14,595 nucleotides of DNA from Alphaproteobacteria bacterium UBA6187 (GTDB taxonomy: Bacteria > Pseudomonadota > Alphaproteobacteria > Rickettsiales > UBA6187): NCBI GenBank assembly GCA_002422795.1, contig DITJ01000033.1:30622-45216 (forward strand), in the 5' to 3' direction. The notes under the pieces are model-generated. The model worked only from the letters and a program-made list of their open reading frames with translations. It was not told the DNA's origin and did no database searches. This document shows, in pieces, positions 12,310 to 14,595 of the stretch. How positions within the stretch are numbered: the stretch's first letter is position 1; every line of letters begins with the position of its first letter. The position numbers were made by a program, and so were the translations under genes.

Positions 12310-12370
12310 GTAGCTACCCCTGTCGCTTACCAAACTTCTACTAATAAACCAACCCTGAAATCTTTTATAG

Positions 12371-13585
12371 CTATCCAAAACTGAGGTTATTCAGCTTCTT
12401 TACAAATTCCAATAGCTCTTTCTTCCCGGCTTTATAACCATTTTCTTCCCACCATTTTTCAGCTTCTTCAAGCGACTGGCCAATTTCTTTTCCTTGCAGG
12501 CCAATATTAGCAAGGTCGTGTCCTGCAAGCGGGAATTTTGGGATATCCCAATATTGCAATTTAACCAGCGTATCAAGTAATTCTTTTTTCATGCCATAGG
12601 CAAAGCATAAAAAACACATATCCAGGAATTTTTCCGCCCCCCAAACCCGCAAGTATTTCTTGGCGGTTTTCTCATCTATATTTTCTGGGAACCTGTTTGC
12701 AGGGTTACATAAAAATAGCAACCGGTTTTTATCAAGGTTAGATAGCCGCCATCTTTTTATAAGGGCTACTGCTGAATCAAGGTTATTATTTATCAGCACC
12801 GCAAGGCGGAATATTTTATCCTTCGTGATGGCATTTTTTCTTTTAATTATCTTTTCAAGTGGCGCAATACTGGCTGCATCTATACCTTGAATAATATGCG
12901 GCATAACGCCAGTTTCCACCATCAGATGCAGTGAATGAATAGGGTCTGGCGCGGTAAGAAGTTTGAACATTTCAGATTGTATTCGCTCACCTGAAAGGGT
13001 GTCTATCCCATTTGCAAGCAGCCTGAATGCAGCTAGTGCTTCACTATCTGCGGGTGGCGCGCCATAATATGCGAAGAATCGGAAGAATCGGAGTATCCGC
13101 AAATAATCCTCTTTGCATCTTTGCTGGGCATCACCAACAAAGCGGATTTTTTTTGCTTCTAAATCTTGCATGCCGCAGAAATAATCAAATATTTCACCAT
13201 TTTGAGTGCAGGACATAGCATTTATAGTAAAATCACGCCGCGCGGCATCCTCAGCCCAGTTATCAGTAAATTCAACTTCCGCGTGGCGGCCAAAGCAATC
13301 CACATCACGGCGCAGTGTAGTAATTTCAAAATCACCGCCCTTGGTTACTGCCGTAACTGTGCCATGCTTTATACCAGTTGGTACAATTTTTATTCCTTTG
13401 GCTTGTAATTTAGCAGTTACTTCTTCGGGGGTATAAGGCGTTGCGATATCTATATCTTTTGCATCTTTCCCAAGCAAGGCATCACGAACTGCGCCGCCTA
13501 CAAAGCGGGCGTTACTATCCAGCCCTATAAATATAGCATTTACAGGTGCAGATTTCATCCAGTTACGCAATGCTGTTTTTTGCAT
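12371..13585 (-). CDS. cca: CCA-adding tRNA nucleotidyltransferase (class II)
   Basis: Adds or repairs the 3'-CCA end of tRNAs without a nucleic acid template. The 404 residues show the class II motif set: RFVGGAVRDALLG (27-39), catalytic DIDIA with Asp44 and Asp46, RRDFTINAM (116-124), a DYFCGMQDLEAKKIRFVGD motif C, EDYLRILRFFRF with the EDxxR nucleotide-selecting residues (159-163), and ERIQSEM. There is no HD phosphohydrolase domain. It could in principle be a poly(A) polymerase, which shares the fold, but motif style favours CCA addition. GAGG lies about six bases before the ATG. The start overlaps the metF end by 23 bases, so the two are probably co-transcribed and coupled. Confidence 0.93.
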   Translation of the reverse strand: MQKTALRNWMKSAPVNAIFIGLDSNARFVGGAVRDALLGKDAKDIDIATPYTPEEVTAKLQAKGIKIVPTGIKHGTVTAVTKGGDFEITTLRRDVDCFGRHAEVEFTDNWAEDAARRDFTINAMSCTQNGEIFDYFCGMQDLEAKKIRFVGDAQQRCKEDYLRILRFFRFFAYYGAPPADSEALAAFRLLANGIDTLSGERIQSEMFKLLTAPDPIHSLHLMVETGVMPHIIQGIDAASIAPLEKIIKRKNAITKDKIFRLAVLINNNLDSAVALIKRWRLSNLDKNRLLFLCNPANRFPENIDEKTAKKYLRVWGAEKFLDMCFLCFAYGMKKELLDTLVKLQYWDIPKFPLAGHDLANIGLQGKEIGQSLEEAEKWWEENGYKAGKKELLEFVKKLNNLSFG

Positions 13586-14468
13586 CTTTCCTCACGCCCA
13601 GAAGACTGCATACATTTGACGCCACCTCATGCCGGTTTAGTGAATAAAAATGGAACTGGTTGATACCAGCCTTCATAAGCTCATGGCATTGTTCAAATGC
13701 CAGCCTGGTTGAGACTATATCGCTGGCACGCTGATCTGAAGCCACATTTTCATATGCTTCATGCACCCATAAAGGCACCGATGCGCCACAGCGGCTGCTG
13801 AACGAAATGGTCTGGGCAAAATTATTTATTGTTAATATTCCAGGTACTATCGGTATTGTAACGCCAGCTTTACGAGCTTTTTCTATAAATTTTAAAATAG
13901 TATCAGTATCAAAACAATATTGGGTGATGGCTCGGGCAGCCCCGGCAGATTCTTTGCGTTTTAAATGTTCGATATCATCTTCCAGGGAAATGGCCTGCGG
14001 GTGCGCTTCGGGGTATGATGCAACGCTTATATCAAAATCACCATTTTTCTTTAAGCCTGCAACCAGGCTATCAGCATAAGCATAGCCGCCCTCAAGCGGT
14101 TCATATTTACCAACAAATCCTGGCATATCCCCGCGTAATGCCACTATACGCGTTACCCCGATATTCAAATATTCGCGCGCAATTGCGTCAGTTTCTTCCT
14201 TTTTAGCGCCAACGCAGGTTAAATGCGCGGCAGGTGGTATGGAAGTGTTTTCCTTGATGTATTTTACCAGTTCAAAAGTTTTCTCGCGTGTTGAACCACC
14301 AGCCCCATAAGTTACTGAAAAATAATCGGGATTATATTTAGTAAGTTCATTAATTGTGAGCTTTAATTTTGCCAGTGCTTCTTCACTTTTTGTAGGAAAA
14401 AACTCAAAAGAAACTATAGGCGGTGCAATTGCGCCGGAATCTTTTAACTGTGTTGTTTCATCACCCAT
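13563..14468 (-). CDS. metF: 5,10-methylenetetrahydrofolate reductase
   Basis: FAD enzyme that reduces methylene-THF to 5-methyl-THF for methionine synthesis. The 301 residues contain VSFEFFPTK with catalytic Glu22, VTYGAGGSTR (52-61), AHLTCVG (81-87), LRGD (111-114) whose Asp contacts FAD, ASYPEAHP (150-157) and ITQYCFD with Gln183, all matching the E. coli layout. Length is normal for the single-domain bacterial form. Shine-Dalgarno complementarity before ATG 14468 is weak (AAAGAAA). It is followed directly by cca with overlap. The pairing has no obvious metabolic logic. metH or metE is not in the window. Confidence 0.97.
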   Translation of the reverse strand: MGDETTQLKDSGAIAPPIVSFEFFPTKSEEALAKLKLTINELTKYNPDYFSVTYGAGGSTREKTFELVKYIKENTSIPPAAHLTCVGAKKEETDAIAREYLNIGVTRIVALRGDMPGFVGKYEPLEGGYAYADSLVAGLKKNGDFDISVASYPEAHPQAISLEDDIEHLKRKESAGAARAITQYCFDTDTILKFIEKARKAGVTIPIVPGILTINNFAQTISFSSRCGASVPLWVHEAYENVASDQRASDIVSTRLAFEQCHELMKAGINQFHFYSLNRHEVASNVCSLLGVRKDAKNSIA

Positions 14469-14595
14469 TTTCTTTAAATGCCTATAGTAGCTGTGGAACT
14501 GCTAAAAACATTTAACATATCATGCCAGTATTGCAAGGATAGAGTGTTTTTCCACCCGACAGATTTTGTTTTCGTCATCACCCGAATTTTACGCA
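14469..14595. other. Upstream region of metF at the window edge
   Basis: No supported gene. On the minus strand a reading frame is open from the window edge to a TAA just before metF, but its sequence resembles no protein I recognise. A weak minus-strand TTGCAA (near 14531-14536) could be a -35. The last bases contain CGTCATCACCCG, similar in style to the ends of palindromic repeats, perhaps the edge of another element. Confidence 0.3.

Noticed and set aside
12310..12370. Bidirectional terminator between nadK and cca
   Set aside because: Only the 8-base palindrome GTAGCTAC is present, with no T-run on either side.
14474..14593. Minus-strand reading frame open from the window edge up to metF, possibly the end of an upstream regulator
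   Set aside because: About 39 codons with no recognisable motif and repeat-like sequence at its start; not supported as a gene.

Overview
This looks like a chromosomal segment of an AT-rich alphaproteobacterium. The basis is gene content and layout: the F0 genes of ATP synthase stand alone as atpI-atpB-atpE-atpF'-atpF with two different b-type subunits (b' and b), an arrangement known from Alphaproteobacteria and phototrophs. RecO, CysQ, BioA and MetF also have the sequence style of that class. The genome keeps purine (purA), biotin (bioA), folate/methionine (metF) and NADP (nadK) functions, so it does not look like a minimal Rickettsia-type genome. Genus cannot be told from the sequence. I see no tRNA, rRNA, CRISPR array, transposase or prophage gene.

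Layout. 1-267: 3' end of a PAT-type GNAT acetyltransferase. 382-1077: secreted DsbA-type thiol oxidoreductase. 1144-3712: promoter plus the F0 operon. 4054-5346: purA. 5638-6894: bioA. 7234-7680: small unrecognised lipoprotein, meeting recO (7681-8412, minus) tail to tail with no gap. 8558-9319: cysQ-type phosphatase, convergent with uvrC (9423-11285, minus). 11539-12309: nadK, convergent with cca (12371-13585, minus). metF (13563-14468, minus) lies upstream of cca and overlaps it by 23 bases. The coding part is housekeeping.

The unusual layer is between the genes. Three intergenic regions (purA/bioA, recO/cysQ, uvrC/nadK) are bracketed by short tandem arrays with a period of exactly seven bases. 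In each region the left and right arrays carry the same heptamer in inverted orientation, but each region has its own heptamer: AATCTTA, CTAATCC and GCAACCA. The arrays run up to, or within a few bases of, the flanking coding sequences. All five genes that start beside an array lack a good Shine-Dalgarno sequence. Two of the bracketed regions also enclose a long imperfect palindrome (5427-5607 and 11378-11489). A fourth palindromic element (7015-7216), without heptamers, sits before the lipoprotein gene, and its right end can pair with that gene's ribosome binding site. This combination of heptamer brackets and palindromic cores is the best candidate here for an undescribed repeat system.

Regulation visible in sequence: a TTGACA-type promoter with a GC-rich discriminator before atpI; perfect hairpins that begin exactly at the stop codons of atpF' and atpF; a hairpin just upstream of the dsbA ribosome binding site. 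Clear Rho-independent terminators are rare. All calls come from reading the sequence; no database search was possible.
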